Positions 36,669 to 46,824 are shown, counted from the stretch's first letter. The stretch is DNA of 64,000 nt from Limosilactobacillus viscerum (GCF_947387525.1 NZ_CANDNW010000007.1:21918-85917), one strand, 5' to 3'. The notes: generated from the sequence alone by a model not told the origin. Made by a program: numbers and translations.

Positions 36669-37125
36669 CCAAGATCTCCCGTTGTAGTCCAAACATCTTC
36701 TTCTCGTCAGCCGGCTGCTCATGGTCATAGCCATTCAAGTGCAAAAAGCCATGAACTACCAAAAAGCCTAGCTCACGATCAACCGAATGGCCCAGGAACT
36801 TGGCCTGCTCCTCAACTTTGTCGATGGAAACAAAGAGGTCACCAAGGTTTGCTGGAAACTCCGCCGCCATCTCCGGATCCATAATGATTGGTGTTTCATC
36901 ACCGTTCTCCTCGGCAGCAAAGCTTAAAACATCCGTTGCCCGGTCAACTCCCCGGTACTGCTTATTTAATTTTTTGATTGCCGGGTTGGTGGTCATGGTT
37001 ACTGACATCTCAGTATTATCCTTTAGCGCAAGTTTTTTTGCCGCAAACTGAAGCACATTTTTAATCAACTCTAGCTGGGCATCGCTTACCCGCCCATCAG
37101 TTTCATCGTATAACGTCAGGTCCAC
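36646..37125 (-). CDS. ybeY: endoribonuclease YbeY, rRNA maturation factor
   Basis: 159 residues. The zinc site is complete: His125, His129 and His135 in HGFLHLNGYDH; the conserved RGVDRATDVLSFA is also present. YbeY trims 16S rRNA 3' ends and takes part in ribosome quality control. Start and phoH stop share base 37125, so translation is coupled. Confidence 0.97.
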   Translation of the reverse strand: MDLTLYDETDGRVSDAQLELIKNVLQFAAKKLALKDNTEMSVTMTTNPAIKKLNKQYRGVDRATDVLSFAAEENGDETPIIMDPEMAAEFPANLGDLFVSIDKVEEQAKFLGHSVDRELGFLVVHGFLHLNGYDHEQPADEKKMFGLQREILDEYGLKR

Positions 37126-38135
37126 TATTCTTTCTCCTTCCCTGCATCCTGCTTTTGATTTGTCTTTCTCGTGGCATGTTCTTCATACGCGGTAATAATC
37201 CGGGCAACAACTGGGTGCCGGACCACGTCCTCTGCACTAAAGCGAACAAACTTAATTGATTGAATGTCCTGCAGGATTCGCTGGGCACTGACCAGCCCAC
37301 TCCGGACACCATGTTGAAGGTCGATTTGCGAGATATCCCCATTAACAACCATCTTGGAACCAAAGCCTAACCGGGTTAGGAACATTTTCATTTGGGCATT
37401 AGTGGTGTTTTGTGCCTCATCAAGGATAACAAATGCTCCATCAAGCGTCCGTCCCCGCATATAAGCTAGTGGGGCAATTTCAATAATTTCCCGTTCCATT
37501 AACCGCTGGGTATGGTCCGAACCGAGGATTGCATTTAATGCATCGTAAATTGGGCGCAGGTACGGGTCAACCTTTTCCTGCAGGTCACCTGGCAGGAAAC
37601 CAAGGCTCTCACCCGCTTCAACCGCTGGCCGGGTAACGATAATTCGTTCTACTTCGCCCCGCTTCAGTGCAGCTACCGCCATGGCAACGGCAAGGTATGT
37701 CTTCCCTGTCCCCGCTGGACCAATCCCAAAGGTAATATCATTATGCTTAATTGCATTAACGTACTGGCGCTGGCCAAAATTCTTAACCCGAATTGGTTGG
37801 CCTTTTCGGTCCTTAATAATCGTTTCACTATATAAGTCAGCAAAGTACTCAAGAGTCCCCCGGTGAGCCATTTTCATGGCGCTGACAATATCAGTACTAT
37901 GAAGGTGAATCCCCTGTTGAAGTAAGTTAACCAGTGCATGAAAAACGTCAACCGTTAACTTGACGTCTTCGCGCCGGCCACTGACCTTCAAATTGCCACC
38001 GAATGGGTTTAAGGTAACTTCCATTCCTTGCTCAATCAGGCTAACAAACTTATCCTGCGGGCCAAGAATGCCAACTTCAACTTCTGGCTGGTCAATTTGA
38101 AAAACTTGTTCATATTCTTGCGTATTTTCTGCCAA
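37125..38135 (-). CDS. phoH: PhoH family ATPase (PhoH-like protein)
   Basis: 336 residues. An N-terminal KH-like region (about 20-95) precedes a helicase-like ATPase domain with Walker A GPAGTGKT (139-146), Walker B FVILDEAQNTT, TRLGFGSKMVVNGD and QIDLQHG. This is the PhoL-type gene that is always beside ybeY; it is suspected to act with YbeY in RNA metabolism. First gene of the phoH-ybeY-dgkA-era-recO unit. Confidence 0.94.
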   Translation of the reverse strand: MAENTQEYEQVFQIDQPEVEVGILGPQDKFVSLIEQGMEVTLNPFGGNLKVSGRREDVKLTVDVFHALVNLLQQGIHLHSTDIVSAMKMAHRGTLEYFADLYSETIIKDRKGQPIRVKNFGQRQYVNAIKHNDITFGIGPAGTGKTYLAVAMAVAALKRGEVERIIVTRPAVEAGESLGFLPGDLQEKVDPYLRPIYDALNAILGSDHTQRLMEREIIEIAPLAYMRGRTLDGAFVILDEAQNTTNAQMKMFLTRLGFGSKMVVNGDISQIDLQHGVRSGLVSAQRILQDIQSIKFVRFSAEDVVRHPVVARIITAYEEHATRKTNQKQDAGKEKE

Positions 38136-38216
38136 ATTATCCTATTCTCCTTCAAAAAGATTAATTTCGCTAATTTCTTAGTAAATTATATCATAGCTTT
38201 CTTCAAAGATTGTAAC

Positions 38217-38260
38217 AATAAAAACGACTCAGCATCCCCCACTTTAGGATGCTGAGTCGT
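38217..38260 (-). terminator. intrinsic terminator of argGH
   Basis: Perfect 14-base-pair stem ACGACTCAGCATCC / GGATGCTGAGTCGT, 4 bases past the argH stop, followed by TTTTATTG on the minus strand. Confidence 0.9.
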
Positions 38261-38264
38261 AAAT

Positions 38265-39650
38265 TCAGTTATTATTTAAGATTTTTTCCGCCGCTTCGAT
38301 CTGTTTCTCTACCTGGTCAAAGCCGGTTCCACCAAATGAATTCCGGCGCTGGACGGCAACGGCAGGTTTGAGTACCTCATACACGTCTTCGTCAATTTCC
38401 GGATTGATTTGCTTAAATTCCGCTAGTGGAATATCCGCAAGGTCACGACCGGACTTAAGACCTTTTAAGACGAGCTCCCCAACTATTTCATGAGCCTTTC
38501 TAAACGGGACCCCCTTCGTTGCAAGGTAATCAGCCAGTTCGGTAGCGTTAGAGAAGTCATGGTGCGTGGCGTGGGCCATCTTTTCTTTATTTACCTTGAC
38601 CGTTTTGATCATTCCCGTCATCACCGTCAGGCTTGGCAAGATCGTCTTTACCGCATCAAAAACACCTTCCTTATCCTCTTGCATATCCTTATTGTATGCC
38701 AGTGGCAGGCCCTTCATCGTTGTCAGCAGGCCAATTAAGCTAGCAAATACACGGCCACCCTTGCCACGGATCAGTTCAGCCATGTCGGGGTTCTTCTTTT
38801 GCGGCATGATTGAACTTCCCGTTGAGTAGGCATCAGACAGTTCAATGTAACCAAATTCATAGCTGCACCAGTAGATAATTTCTTCACACAGGCGTGAAAG
38901 GTGGACCATTAAGATACTGGAATTGCTTAAGAATTCTAGTGCAAAATCCCGGTCGCTTACCGCATCTAAAGAGTTTGCGTATGGTTGTTGAAAGCCCAAC
39001 AAGTCCGCTGTCATTTGCCGGTCAATTGGGAACGTGGTGCCGGCAAGTGCTGCAGCACCCAATGGTGAAAGGTCGGTATGCTTCTTATTAAATTCAAACC
39101 GTTCAACATCCCGTTGGAACATTTGGAAGTAGGCCATTAGGTAATGACCGTATGAAATTGGCTGCGCATGCTGCATGTGGGTGTAACCAGGCATAATGGT
39201 TTTTACGTTATCCTTAGCAAGGTTAACCAGTGCTGACTGGAGCCACTTAATTGCCTTGATGATTTTCGGCAACCGTTCTTTGATGTAGAGGTGAAAATCG
39301 GTTGCAACCTGGTCGTTCCGACTCCGCCCCGTATGAAGCTTACCAGCAACCGGGCCAATTTTTTGGGTTAAAAGAGCTTCAATATTCATATGAATATCTT
39401 CATTCTCAACGTTAAATGGCAAGCCATGTTCCTGTAGTTCTTGCGCCAACTCTTTTAGTCCCGCTATGATTTGATCCGCATCACTAGCGGAGAGGATTTT
39501 AGTTGCTTTAAGCATTTTGACATGGGCTAACGAACCGGTAATATCTTCCATGGCCATTTGCTGGTCAAAAGAAATGGAGGCGCCGAACTCATCAACGAGT
39601 TCGTCACCCTCCTTTTCAAACCGTCCGCCCCACATTTTTTTAATGGGCAT
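38265..39650 (-). CDS. argH: argininosuccinate lyase
   Basis: 461 residues, full length. It splits argininosuccinate to arginine and fumarate. [17 protein letters not shown] begins the protein; [16 protein letters not shown] and the fumarase-family signature [20 protein letters not shown] are present. Start ATG 39650 follows AAGGAG and overlaps the argG end by 11 bases; longer upstream readings are only the argG frame shadow. Last gene of the pair. Confidence 0.97.
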   Translation of the reverse strand: MPIKKMWGGRFEKEGDELVDEFGASISFDQQMAMEDITGSLAHVKMLKATKILSASDADQIIAGLKELAQELQEHGLPFNVENEDIHMNIEALLTQKIGPVAGKLHTGRSRNDQVATDFHLYIKERLPKIIKAIKWLQSALVNLAKDNVKTIMPGYTHMQHAQPISYGHYLMAYFQMFQRDVERFEFNKKHTDLSPLGAAALAGTTFPIDRQMTADLLGFQQPYANSLDAVSDRDFALEFLSNSSILMVHLSRLCEEIIYWCSYEFGYIELSDAYSTGSSIMPQKKNPDMAELIRGKGGRVFASLIGLLTTMKGLPLAYNKDMQEDKEGVFDAVKTILPSLTVMTGMIKTVKVNKEKMAHATHHDFSNATELADYLATKGVPFRKAHEIVGELVLKGLKSGRDLADIPLAEFKQINPEIDEDVYEVLKPAVAVQRRNSFGGTGFDQVEKQIEAAEKILNNN

Positions 39651-40869
39651 CGAGTGTTTCTCCTTTCTTCGTCTGGGCCTTTTCTTGGACCTGGGCATAA
39701 ACCTTATCAGGCAGTTCCCATAGCTTGATGAAGCCAGTTGCTGCTTCCTGGTCAAACTCATCTGCAGATGTGTAGGTCGCAAAGTTCTTATCGTACAACG
39801 AATTTGGTGACTTCCGTCCTTCACAAATAACGTTTCCCTTAAAGAGCTTTACCCGGACAACACCATTAACAACCTTTTGTGTTTCATCCAGGAAGGCAAC
39901 CAGTGCTTTCATCAATGGTGAATACCATAGGCCATTATAAATCAATTCGTTCATCTTGAGTTCAATTGTTGGCTTGAAGTGGGCTACTTCCCGTTCCTGT
40001 GTCAGATCTTCCATGTCCTTGTGGGCAGCTAACAAGACTGTTACAGCAGGGCATTCATAGATTTCCCGGGACTTAATCCCAACTAACCGGTTTTCAACGT
40101 GGTCAATCCGGCCAATCCCATTTTCGCCAGCAATTTTATCCAGCTTCATAATTAACTGGTCTAATGGCAGTTCTTCGCCATCAAGTGCTACTGGAACCCC
40201 TTCTTTAAAGGTAATTTCCATCATGGTTGGCTTGTCTGGAGTTTCCTCAATGGGGGTTGTCCGTTCATAAGCGTCTTCCGGTGCGGCTACCCATGGGTCT
40301 TCGAGAATCCCACATTCATTTGCCCGTCCCCATAAATTCTGGTCGATGGAGTACGGACTAGCCTTGGTAATCGGAACCGGGATGTTGTTATCCTTAGCGT
40401 ATTGGATTTCTTCTTCCCGTGACCAGTGCCAATCACGAATTGGATCTTCAATCTTCATTTCAGGTGCCAGGGCGTGAATTCCAGCTTCAAACCGCACTTG
40501 GTCATTCCCTTTCCCCGTACAACCGTGGGCAATTGCCGTTGCACCGTACTGCTTTGCCACACCAACCAATTTTTGAACAATCAGTGGCCGGGACAAGGCA
40601 GATACTAGTGGGTACTTTTGTTCATACATTGCGTGGGCCTGAAGTGCTGGTAAAACAAACTGTTCGGCAAAATCCAACTTCGCATCAATTACTACGGACT
40701 TCCAGGCGCCAATCTTCTCTGCCTTCTTTTGAATTGCATCAAGATCCAGTCCTTCACCAACATCGATACAGCAGGCAATTACATCGTAACCCTTATTTTT
40801 CAGCCAAGCGATTGCAACTGAAGTATCCAAACCACCAGAATATGCTAATACAATCTTTTCCTTTTCCAT
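39640..40869 (-). CDS. argG: argininosuccinate synthase
   Basis: 409 residues. It joins citrulline and aspartate using ATP. P-loop [13 protein letters not shown] near the start, [15 protein letters not shown] and [17 protein letters not shown] are characteristic. I place the start at 40869 (MEKEKIVL), which lines up with the family; an ATG six codons upstream is possible and neither has a strong ribosome site. The AT-rich region upstream has an ARG-box-like palindrome. No other arg genes are in the window, so citrulline may come from elsewhere. Confidence 0.96.
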   Translation of the reverse strand: MEKEKIVLAYSGGLDTSVAIAWLKNKGYDVIACCIDVGEGLDLDAIQKKAEKIGAWKSVVIDAKLDFAEQFVLPALQAHAMYEQKYPLVSALSRPLIVQKLVGVAKQYGATAIAHGCTGKGNDQVRFEAGIHALAPEMKIEDPIRDWHWSREEEIQYAKDNNIPVPITKASPYSIDQNLWGRANECGILEDPWVAAPEDAYERTTPIEETPDKPTMMEITFKEGVPVALDGEELPLDQLIMKLDKIAGENGIGRIDHVENRLVGIKSREIYECPAVTVLLAAHKDMEDLTQEREVAHFKPTIELKMNELIYNGLWYSPLMKALVAFLDETQKVVNGVVRVKLFKGNVICEGRKSPNSLYDKNFATYTSADEFDQEAATGFIKLWELPDKVYAQVQEKAQTKKGETLDAH

Positions 40870-40892
40870 TTTATCGTCTCTATTCATTTTTA

Positions 40893-40922
40893 TGTATATT
40901 TATAAGTTGTGATAAATATACA
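40893..40922. promoter_or_regulatory. ARG-box-like inverted repeat upstream of argGH
   Basis: TGTATATTTAT and ATAAATATACA form perfect 11-base arms around 8 bases, 24 bases before the argG start. The arms resemble ArgR half-sites (TGNATWWWWATNCA). A minus-strand TATAAT at 40974-40979 could be the -10 box, which would put the palindrome in the leader and suit repression by arginine. Confidence 0.5.
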
Positions 40923-40997
40923 ACCATACCGTATAAATATCAACTAAAATTTCAATATATTTAAAAAATATACATTATAGTGAATATGGGTTGTATA

Positions 40998-41038
40998 GAA
41001 AAGGACCAGCACATAATAAAATAATGCACTAGCCCTTT
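40998..41038 (-). terminator. probable terminator of the bile salt hydrolase gene
   Basis: Minus-strand AAAGGGCTAGTGCATTAT pairs with ATTATGTGCTGGTCCTTT using several G-U pairs, then TTCTATA. It starts 8 bases past the stop. Confidence 0.6.
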
Positions 41039-41045
41039 AAATTAA

Positions 41046-42023
41046 TTAGTTTTGTTCCTTAATTGATTGCTGGTTAATAATTGGAAAGAGTGCCAGTTCC
41101 TGGCTGTTGAGGTTAACGTGATGCAATTGAACGGCGTTAATTTGGTTATTATCATAAGTCGTGTAGTAGAACGTTCCCGTGGACAGGTTAATTCCGTCAG
41201 AATAAATTGTATATTCAAACTGGCCGGGAGCAACCTCATCCAACCCCTTTTGCTGTTCAACCGCGTGCAGACAGTGGAAATAATTCGTCACGTTCTCTAC
41301 TTCGTCTTGTCCAGCTGGCGCATGTTGAAGGGTAAACACTTCTTTTACAAAGCGGCTTTCCGAATCCATCCCCCCGGGTAACATGTGCGAGCCAATCCCC
41401 CGACTATACGTATTAAGCTTAACCTGCGGCGTTAACGTATTAGTCGGTTCAGCCGGTGAAACACTCTGATAGTTGGCTAAATTAGTCATTTGTTGCGGGA
41501 ATTCGGGATTATTTGTTAATACATTAACCGGGTTGTCATAAACATGCAAGCCCGTCGCCGTTGATTCAACCGTAATTGAAGCTCCTGAACGGTCAGCAAT
41601 CAACCAGTGAAGTGGCGATAACTGTAACTGGTCTGAAAAGTTAATATTAACTAAGTTCAGATTCTTCATTAATTCCTTTGCCTCCGCAACGTTTTTGCAT
41701 TGGCCAAGAACGTAGGGGATAAATTCGAACGGCGAAACATTATCCTTACCAGCTTCTACCGCAAAGAAATGCGCAGGCCCGTCGAAATTCAAGCCGGCCA
41801 TTCCTAAGCCCTCTTCATTGGCCCCGTCAAAGTATAACGGGTACCCATTCTTCACCAGGGCCATTCCAATTATTGCGTAATGATGGTTTAGTGCCGGCAT
41901 TTTACGAAAATCAAAACGGTAATCACGTGGTGTAACTACTACCTCTTGGCCAAACGAAATTTCGAGGTCCAGGTTACGACCAAAATAGTGGTCACCAGCC
42001 GTATATAAAATTGATGTGCACAT
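41046..42023 (-). CDS. bsh: bile salt hydrolase / choloylglycine hydrolase family
   Basis: 325 residues, the typical length. It is an Ntn hydrolase that starts MCTS, so Cys2 becomes the N-terminal nucleophile once Met is removed. The catalytic set of bile salt hydrolases is intact by my count: Cys2, Arg16, Asp19 (GRNLDLE), Asn79 (GMAGLN), Asn171 (LTNNPEF) and Arg224 (SESRFV). NDYPLYFD-like GYPLYFDGANEEGLGM and FEFIPYVLGQC support bile salt over penicillin substrates, though family members overlap. No signal peptide, so cytosolic. A TATAAT lies at 42059-42064 (minus strand). Confidence 0.9.
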   Translation of the reverse strand: MCTSILYTAGDHYFGRNLDLEISFGQEVVVTPRDYRFDFRKMPALNHHYAIIGMALVKNGYPLYFDGANEEGLGMAGLNFDGPAHFFAVEAGKDNVSPFEFIPYVLGQCKNVAEAKELMKNLNLVNINFSDQLQLSPLHWLIADRSGASITVESTATGLHVYDNPVNVLTNNPEFPQQMTNLANYQSVSPAEPTNTLTPQVKLNTYSRGIGSHMLPGGMDSESRFVKEVFTLQHAPAGQDEVENVTNYFHCLHAVEQQKGLDEVAPGQFEYTIYSDGINLSTGTFYYTTYDNNQINAVQLHHVNLNSQELALFPIINQQSIKEQN

Positions 42024-42092
42024 TAGTGTGATTCTCCCTTATTAAATAGTCGCTCTTAATTATACACCTTTTGGTTTAAAAAGAAGTTAATA

Positions 42093-42129
42093 ATAAAAAG
42101 AGCTGCGACCCATTTTAAAGCTGCAGCTC
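42093..42129 (-). terminator. intrinsic terminator of yqeY
   Basis: GAGCTGC / GCAGCTC stem followed on the minus strand by TTTTTATTA, 20 bases past the stop. Confidence 0.75.
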
Positions 42130-42149
42130 CCCTATTACATTAAATAAAA

Positions 42150-42599
42150 TTAGTTATTACTAAGGATGTCCTTAACTGCTTGGTTAACAACCTTACCGTC
42201 AGCCTGGCCCTTAACCTTTGGCATAACGGCACCCATTACCTTTCCAAAGTCCTTCATGCTTGAAGCACCAACTTGGTCGATCGTTTCCTTAACAATCTTT
42301 TGAACATCGTCTGCCGATAATTGCTTTGGCAAGTATTGTTCAACAACCTTTAATTCATTATTGGTCTTGTCAACCAGGTCTTGACGACCAGCCTTTTCAA
42401 ATTCAGCCAGTGACTCTTTCCGTTGCTTGTATTCACGTGACATCACGGCTACTTCTTCATCTGGTGTTAGGTCATGACCTGCTTCAATTTGCGCGTTTTG
42501 AACGGCTGCCTTGAGCATCCGAACCGTTGCGAGAGTCTCCTTATCCCGGCTCTTCATGGCGGTAACCATTTGTTTTGTTAAGTCTTGTAATAAACTCAT
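42150..42599 (-). CDS. yqeY: GatB/YqeY domain protein
   Basis: 149 residues, all of it a YqeY domain, related to the tail of GatB: MLKAAVQNAQIEAG, QRKESLAEFEKAGRQDLV, EQYLPKQLS and GKVMGAVMPKVKGQADG. It probably binds tRNA, but its role is unclear. The start at 42599 is 9 bases after AGGAG. It follows rpsU by 59 bases with an intervening hairpin, the conserved rpsU-yqeY order. Confidence 0.93.
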   Translation of the reverse strand: MSLLQDLTKQMVTAMKSRDKETLATVRMLKAAVQNAQIEAGHDLTPDEEVAVMSREYKQRKESLAEFEKAGRQDLVDKTNNELKVVEQYLPKQLSADDVQKIVKETIDQVGASSMKDFGKVMGAVMPKVKGQADGKVVNQAVKDILSNN

Positions 42600-42618
42600 T
42601 CCATCCATCTCCTAATCA

Positions 42619-42651
42619 TAAAAAAAGCTCCCACCAGGGATAGGTAGGAGC
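42619..42651 (-). terminator. terminator/attenuator between rpsU and yqeY
   Basis: GCTCCTACC / GGTGGGAGC stem then TTTTTTTATG on the minus strand, 8 bases past the rpsU stop and 20 bases before yqeY, so it likely sets the rpsU:yqeY ratio. Confidence 0.75.
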
Positions 42652-42658
42652 AAACATT

Positions 42659-42850
42659 TTAGTAACGACGACCACGCTTGTTCTTGCGCTTCCGTGCCGC
42701 TTCAGATTTCAACTTGCGTTTTACACTTGGCTTTTCGTAGAATTCCCGCTTGCGGTATTCTTGCAAAGTTCCATTGCGTGAAACTGAACGTTTAAAGCGT
42801 CGAAGAGCGTCGTCTAAAGATTCATTCTTACGAACGACTGTTTTTGACAT
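42659..42850 (-). CDS. rpsU: 30S ribosomal protein S21
   Basis: 63 residues, very basic. [19 protein letters not shown] begins it and the tail [10 protein letters not shown] is typical. S21 helps position mRNA near the 16S 3' end. Start ATG 42850 with GGAGGGAG upstream. First gene of rpsU-yqeY. Confidence 0.98.
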   Translation of the reverse strand: MSKTVVRKNESLDDALRRFKRSVSRNGTLQEYRKREFYEKPSVKRKLKSEAARKRKNKRGRRY

Positions 42851-43160
42851 GTTGATTCCCTCCCTCCGAGCTTAAAGTTACGTAACAAGGCCTAGTTGAG
42901 CCTTTCACTACAGAAAATATTGTACCTAATAAGTACTTTGGTGTCAACATCTCTTTTCTTGCAATTTTTATTTAACTCCTCACACTTTCTCCTTACTACA
43001 CCTATTTAATGAAGAAAAAATTAAATACAACAATCATCGCAATCAAATTTAGTGCATATTTATGCTAATTTTTGAAAAACTATTGCATAAATAATTAAGA
43101 TGGTGTATATTCATTTACAGTTATTATTTAAGATTATTATTTGAAAAGGAGTAATTGATT
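42851..43160. other. divergent intergenic region with the glutamine transporter promoter
   Basis: No gene is seen. It is AT-rich and carries the plus-strand promoter TTGCAT (43083-43088), 17-base spacer, TATATT (43106-43111) for the transporter, and the AAGGAG ribosome site at 43146-43151. The rpsU promoter must lie in its left half, but I could not define it. Confidence 0.6.
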
Positions 43161-44684
43161 ATGAAGCATCTTAAACCACTTTTTATGTTATTCATTCTCT
43201 GTGCTTCACTAATCTTCGCGCCGCTAAATGCTTTTGCTGCTGCTACCAGTTCTAGCTCCAGTTCAAGTAGTTCTGCTACTAGTTCATCTACTAACACAGC
43301 AGCGACCGATGATTCGCTACAGAGAGTTAAACAGAAGGGAACACTGGTGGTTGGTACCAGTGCCGATTATCCGCCGTTTGAATTTACAACCAAGCAAAAT
43401 GGCAAGACTAAGTACGTTGGTTTTGAAATGCAACTTGCTAGACAGTTTGCCAAAGATCTAGGGGTCAAGCTGGTCATCAAGAACATGGACTTCGACTCCC
43501 TGCTGGTTGCTCTTGAAACGCACAAGGTTGATACAGTAATTGCCGGAATGAACGTTACTCCCGAACGGGAAAAGAATGTTGACTTCTCTAAGGCTTACTA
43601 CAAGGGGAATAACTTCTTCTTAATCAACAAGGCTGACAAGAACAAGTATAAGTCCGCCAAAAACTTTACCGGGAAGACAGTTGGGGTGCAAAATGGGACA
43701 ACCCAATACAACCTGGTTAAGCAGTACATGAAATATGCTCATATGCGGGGCCTCGCAAAGGTATCTTCATTAGTAATTGCCTTACAGTCGCACAAGGTAG
43801 ACGGGGTCTTACTGGATGAACCAACAGCCCGGGCATACGCTAACAACAACTCTAACTTGACGACCTTTAACTCGCACCTTGGTAGCAGTAATTCTGGTGC
43901 TAAGGCAATGGCCTTTGCCAAGGGCGACAAGTCTCTCGAAGCCGCAGCCAACCAGACAATTGATAAGGTGCAAAAGAAAGATCTTATTAATAAGAAGTGG
44001 TTGCCACAAGCTGCCAAATATATGAATTCCTACAAGAAGCACAATACTGTTGCTAGCTACTGGACCTTCTTTGCTAAAGGGGTCGAATACACCCTGATTA
44101 TTACTATCGTCTCGGTTATCTTTGGTTTCCTCCTTGGAACACTCTTCGCCCTGATGCGGTTATCACAAAACAAGCTGCTCCACGGAATTGCCGTCTGCTA
44201 CATTGAATTTATCCGGGGCACACCTATGCTGGTCCAAATCATGTTCGTCTACTTCGGAATTGGTGCGATCATTCAGTCAATGCCAGCCCTCGTTGCCGGT
44301 ATTATTGCCGTTGCTATCAATTCCGGTGCCTATGTTGCTGAAGTTATTCGTTCTGGTATTCAGTCCCTGCCAGTTGGCCAGACTGAAGCTGCCCGGAGCT
44401 TAGGGATGACTAAGAAGCAAGCCTTCCGCTTCGTCATTATGCCACAAGCACTGCGGAACATTTGGCCTGCTCTAGGGAACGAATTTATTACCCTCTTAAA
44501 GGATAGTTCATTAGTTTCTACCATCGGTGTTGGTGAATTAATGTACCAAACTCAACTGGTACAAGCTGATACCTACAAGGGTGTCCTGCCACTGTTTATT
44601 ACCATGATGATTTACTTCGTCTTGACCTTTACCTTGACGAGAATCTTAAACTACTTCGAGAGGAGAATGAAACATGCCCACTAA
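43161..44684 (+). CDS. amino acid ABC transporter, fused substrate-binding and permease protein (GlnPH type)
   Basis: 507 residues. Signal peptide (1-27, [21 protein letters not shown]), then a Ser/Thr-rich linker of about 30 residues. A periplasmic-binding-protein domain follows (about 55-290: [52 protein letters not shown]) and a His/Glu/Gln-type permease (about 295-500) with [33 protein letters not shown], the ATPase-coupling loop (signature). This matches GlnP fusions that import glutamine or related amino acids. Start ATG 43161; it overlaps glnQ by 11 bases. Confidence 0.93.
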   Translation: MKHLKPLFMLFILCASLIFAPLNAFAAATSSSSSSSSSATSSSTNTAATDDSLQRVKQKGTLVVGTSADYPPFEFTTKQNGKTKYVGFEMQLARQFAKDLGVKLVIKNMDFDSLLVALETHKVDTVIAGMNVTPEREKNVDFSKAYYKGNNFFLINKADKNKYKSAKNFTGKTVGVQNGTTQYNLVKQYMKYAHMRGLAKVSSLVIALQSHKVDGVLLDEPTARAYANNNSNLTTFNSHLGSSNSGAKAMAFAKGDKSLEAAANQTIDKVQKKDLINKKWLPQAAKYMNSYKKHNTVASYWTFFAKGVEYTLIITIVSVIFGFLLGTLFALMRLSQNKLLHGIAVCYIEFIRGTPMLVQIMFVYFGIGAIIQSMPALVAGIIAVAINSGAYVAEVIRSGIQSLPVGQTEAARSLGMTKKQAFRFVIMPQALRNIWPALGNEFITLLKDSSLVSTIGVGELMYQTQLVQADTYKGVLPLFITMMIYFVLTFTLTRILNYFERRMKHAH

Positions 44685-45414
44685 AATGATTGAAATTCAA
44701 CACCTTAAAAAGGAATTTAATAATAACCTAGTTCTGAAAGACATTTCAGAAGAAGTCGATAAGGGACAAGTAATTTGCGTAATCGGACCATCCGGTGCTG
44801 GTAAGAGTACTTTTCTTCGTTGTCTCAACGTACTTGAAAAGCCAACCGCTGGTAAAGTGCTGTTCGAAGGAAAAGATCTGACAAATATTTCTGACGCAGA
44901 ACTGGATAAATTACGGGAAAAGATGGGCATGGTTTTCCAAGGGTTTAACCTCTTCCCTAACATGACCGTCATTGAAAACATTAAGATTGCACCGGTTAAA
45001 GTTAAGGGCATGAGTGATGAAGAAGCTACTAAGACTGCCATGGACCTCCTAAAGAAGGTTGGCCTGGAGAATAAGGCGGACGTTTATCCCGACAGCCTTT
45101 CCGGTGGTCAAAAGCAACGGGTAGCCATTGCCCGTTCACTAGCAATGGATCCTGAAGTGATGCTCTTTGACGAACCAACTAGTGCCCTTGACCCAGAAAT
45201 GGTTGATGAAGTATTAAATGTAATGCAAGAACTGGCCGATTCAGGGATGACAATGGTTGTCGTAACCCACGAAATGGGCTTTGCCAAAGAAGTAGCCGAC
45301 CAGATTTGGTTTATGGCTGATGGCTACATTCAGGAATCCGGCAAACCGGAGGACTTCTTCTCCCATCCAACTAGCGACCGGGCAAAAGAGTTCTTAAAGA
45401 AAGTTTTGAAATAA
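44674..45414 (+). CDS. glnQ: amino acid ABC transporter ATP-binding protein
   Basis: 246 residues with one ABC cassette: Walker [11 protein letters not shown]-loop [15 protein letters not shown], signature [16 protein letters not shown], Walker [17 protein letters not shown] and H-loop [13 protein letters not shown]. It powers the fused permease encoded just upstream; starts overlap, implying coupled translation and equal amounts. Ends at a bidirectional terminator. Confidence 0.96.
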   Translation: MPTKMIEIQHLKKEFNNNLVLKDISEEVDKGQVICVIGPSGAGKSTFLRCLNVLEKPTAGKVLFEGKDLTNISDAELDKLREKMGMVFQGFNLFPNMTVIENIKIAPVKVKGMSDEEATKTAMDLLKKVGLENKADVYPDSLSGGQKQRVAIARSLAMDPEVMLFDEPTSALDPEMVDEVLNVMQELADSGMTMVVVTHEMGFAKEVADQIWFMADGYIQESGKPEDFFSHPTSDRAKEFLKKVLK

Positions 45415-45428
45415 TTAATTAAAGGAGC

Positions 45429-45480
45429 CGAAACAAGTTCCCGTGGCAAAACTCGTTTTTGTTACGGGAACTTGTTTTTA
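45429..45480. terminator. bidirectional terminator after glnQ
   Basis: AAACAAGTTCCCGTGGCAAA and its near-complement TTTGTTACGGGAACTTGTTT give about 20 base pairs with a short loop, flanked by A and T runs. The core GTGGCAAAACTCGTTTTTGTTAC resembles the hup and aminotransferase hairpins. Confidence 0.88.
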
Positions 45481-46824
45481 TATTTCTTCTCGCCGGTTTT
45501 CATAGAGATAGTTTAGGCGCCGGACACCCTCGTTTGCGTCCGCACGATAAAAGCGCTGAACCTTGGTATCAAGTTCTGAATGCTGCTTAAGGTAATCAGT
45601 AACCGCATGCGGGACCGAGCCAAGTAGGATAAAGATAAAATCACTTGCCGTCATCCGTTTAAAAATAAGAGCTAGTGAATCCTCATATGCATCCATGACC
45701 GTTAATTCAACATACTTTCGCAGCTGATCGACTAGCGGACTAATCTTTTTGTTTCCGAGCAGAAGCACCTTTTGGTTAGCAAGCCAGGCCAACTTATTAG
45801 GATTAACAATCATTACCCGTTCACTGGCAGCTGCCAATTGTTGCTGGTCAACTACCGGTACAACCTGGGAACAGGCGAAAGTAGCCGCTTGCGACTGTAC
45901 CCTAATCGCTTTGCCCAAAATAACCCGCTTGGCACTGGTAGTTTGGCTTGATGGTGGTGTTGGCAGATGACTGGCAAGCAAACGATTAAGACTCACCGTC
46001 CCGCTTGTTCTAACTAGGCGGTTAGGCTGCATACTCCCCTGCTCTTCCAGGTAACTCATCACCTCGTTTACCCACGGCATGGTGGTAACCAAGTAGTAAT
46101 GTTCACGGTCAACTCGTTGAACTTTAATGGCCACCCCTGGCTTGATGGTAGCTAGTATTGACTTAGAAAGGCCGGTAATAATTAGCGGGTGGCTACCCTC
46201 TCGATTGCCGCTAACATAAAATTGACCATTCTTTTCAATTAGGTAGCCGTAAATAAAGTTCGTCGATCGCTTCTCTTTAACTGCTCGGTTAAAGGTATCG
46301 ACTACTTTTTCTAGCAATGGAATCAATGGTCCATATTGGTGAATCGTTTCGGTACTAAGCTGGTCGGTCAAGACATGGAAAGCATTGTTTAACTGGCTAC
46401 CATTAACGTACCGCTTTAACATTTGTGCTTGTGCGATATTAAAGTCTCGTTTGCTTCGACGCAGGCGTTTTTTTAATTCATTCTTATCCTGGTCGCATTG
46501 TTGGTAGCGGTCCGCTAGCCTTTCCTGTTGCTGTTGGAGATGGTGGTAGCGGTTCTGTAACCGGTCATACTGTCTTGCCCTTGCCTTTACAGAATCAACT
46601 TCCTGCCAAGAAAGCTGTAATAACTTAACCATGGTTAAATAGGCCCGGTGGTCTTCAGCACGTTGCATTAATAATTGATCACGAATGCTCTTGCCTGCAA
46701 ACGGTTTGACTGCCAGTTCATCAAAGGTCCGTAACCAGGCAGAGATTTCAACGTACGAAGCTAGTAATTTGCTCGCCTTCTGGTCAAGGTGGTCAGCTTT
46801 TTCTTGTATTTTTAGCCGTTCCAT
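45478..46824 (-). CDS. downstream part of an interrupted coiled-coil protein; C-terminus resembles DUF2325
   Basis: 448 residues if translated on its own from ATG 46824. Residues 1-130 continue a highly charged Gln/Arg/Lys-rich coiled coil. The middle (about 170-260) is a mixed domain I do not recognise. The last 110 residues (KVLLLGNKKISPLVDQL, LTVMDAYEDSL, DFIFILLGSVPHAVTDYL) look like the DUF2325 Rossmann-like fold by pattern. No ribosome site precedes ATG 46824, and the frame is open upstream to a TAG at 46933, so this is probably the main part of a longer gene (45478-47169). It is convergent with glnQ. Function unknown. Confidence 0.6.
   Translation of the reverse strand: MERLKIQEKADHLDQKASKLLASYVEISAWLRTFDELAVKPFAGKSIRDQLLMQRAEDHRAYLTMVKLLQLSWQEVDSVKARARQYDRLQNRYHHLQQQQERLADRYQQCDQDKNELKKRLRRSKRDFNIAQAQMLKRYVNGSQLNNAFHVLTDQLSTETIHQYGPLIPLLEKVVDTFNRAVKEKRSTNFIYGYLIEKNGQFYVSGNREGSHPLIITGLSKSILATIKPGVAIKVQRVDREHYYLVTTMPWVNEVMSYLEEQGSMQPNRLVRTSGTVSLNRLLASHLPTPPSSQTTSAKRVILGKAIRVQSQAATFACSQVVPVVDQQQLAAASERVMIVNPNKLAWLANQKVLLLGNKKISPLVDQLRKYVELTVMDAYEDSLALIFKRMTASDFIFILLGSVPHAVTDYLKQHSELDTKVQRFYRADANEGVRRLNYLYENRREEI

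Noticed and set aside
36267-36734. Longer dgkA starting at 36734
   Set aside because: The extra N-terminal residues lie inside ybeY in another frame and lack DgkA similarity or a ribosome site.
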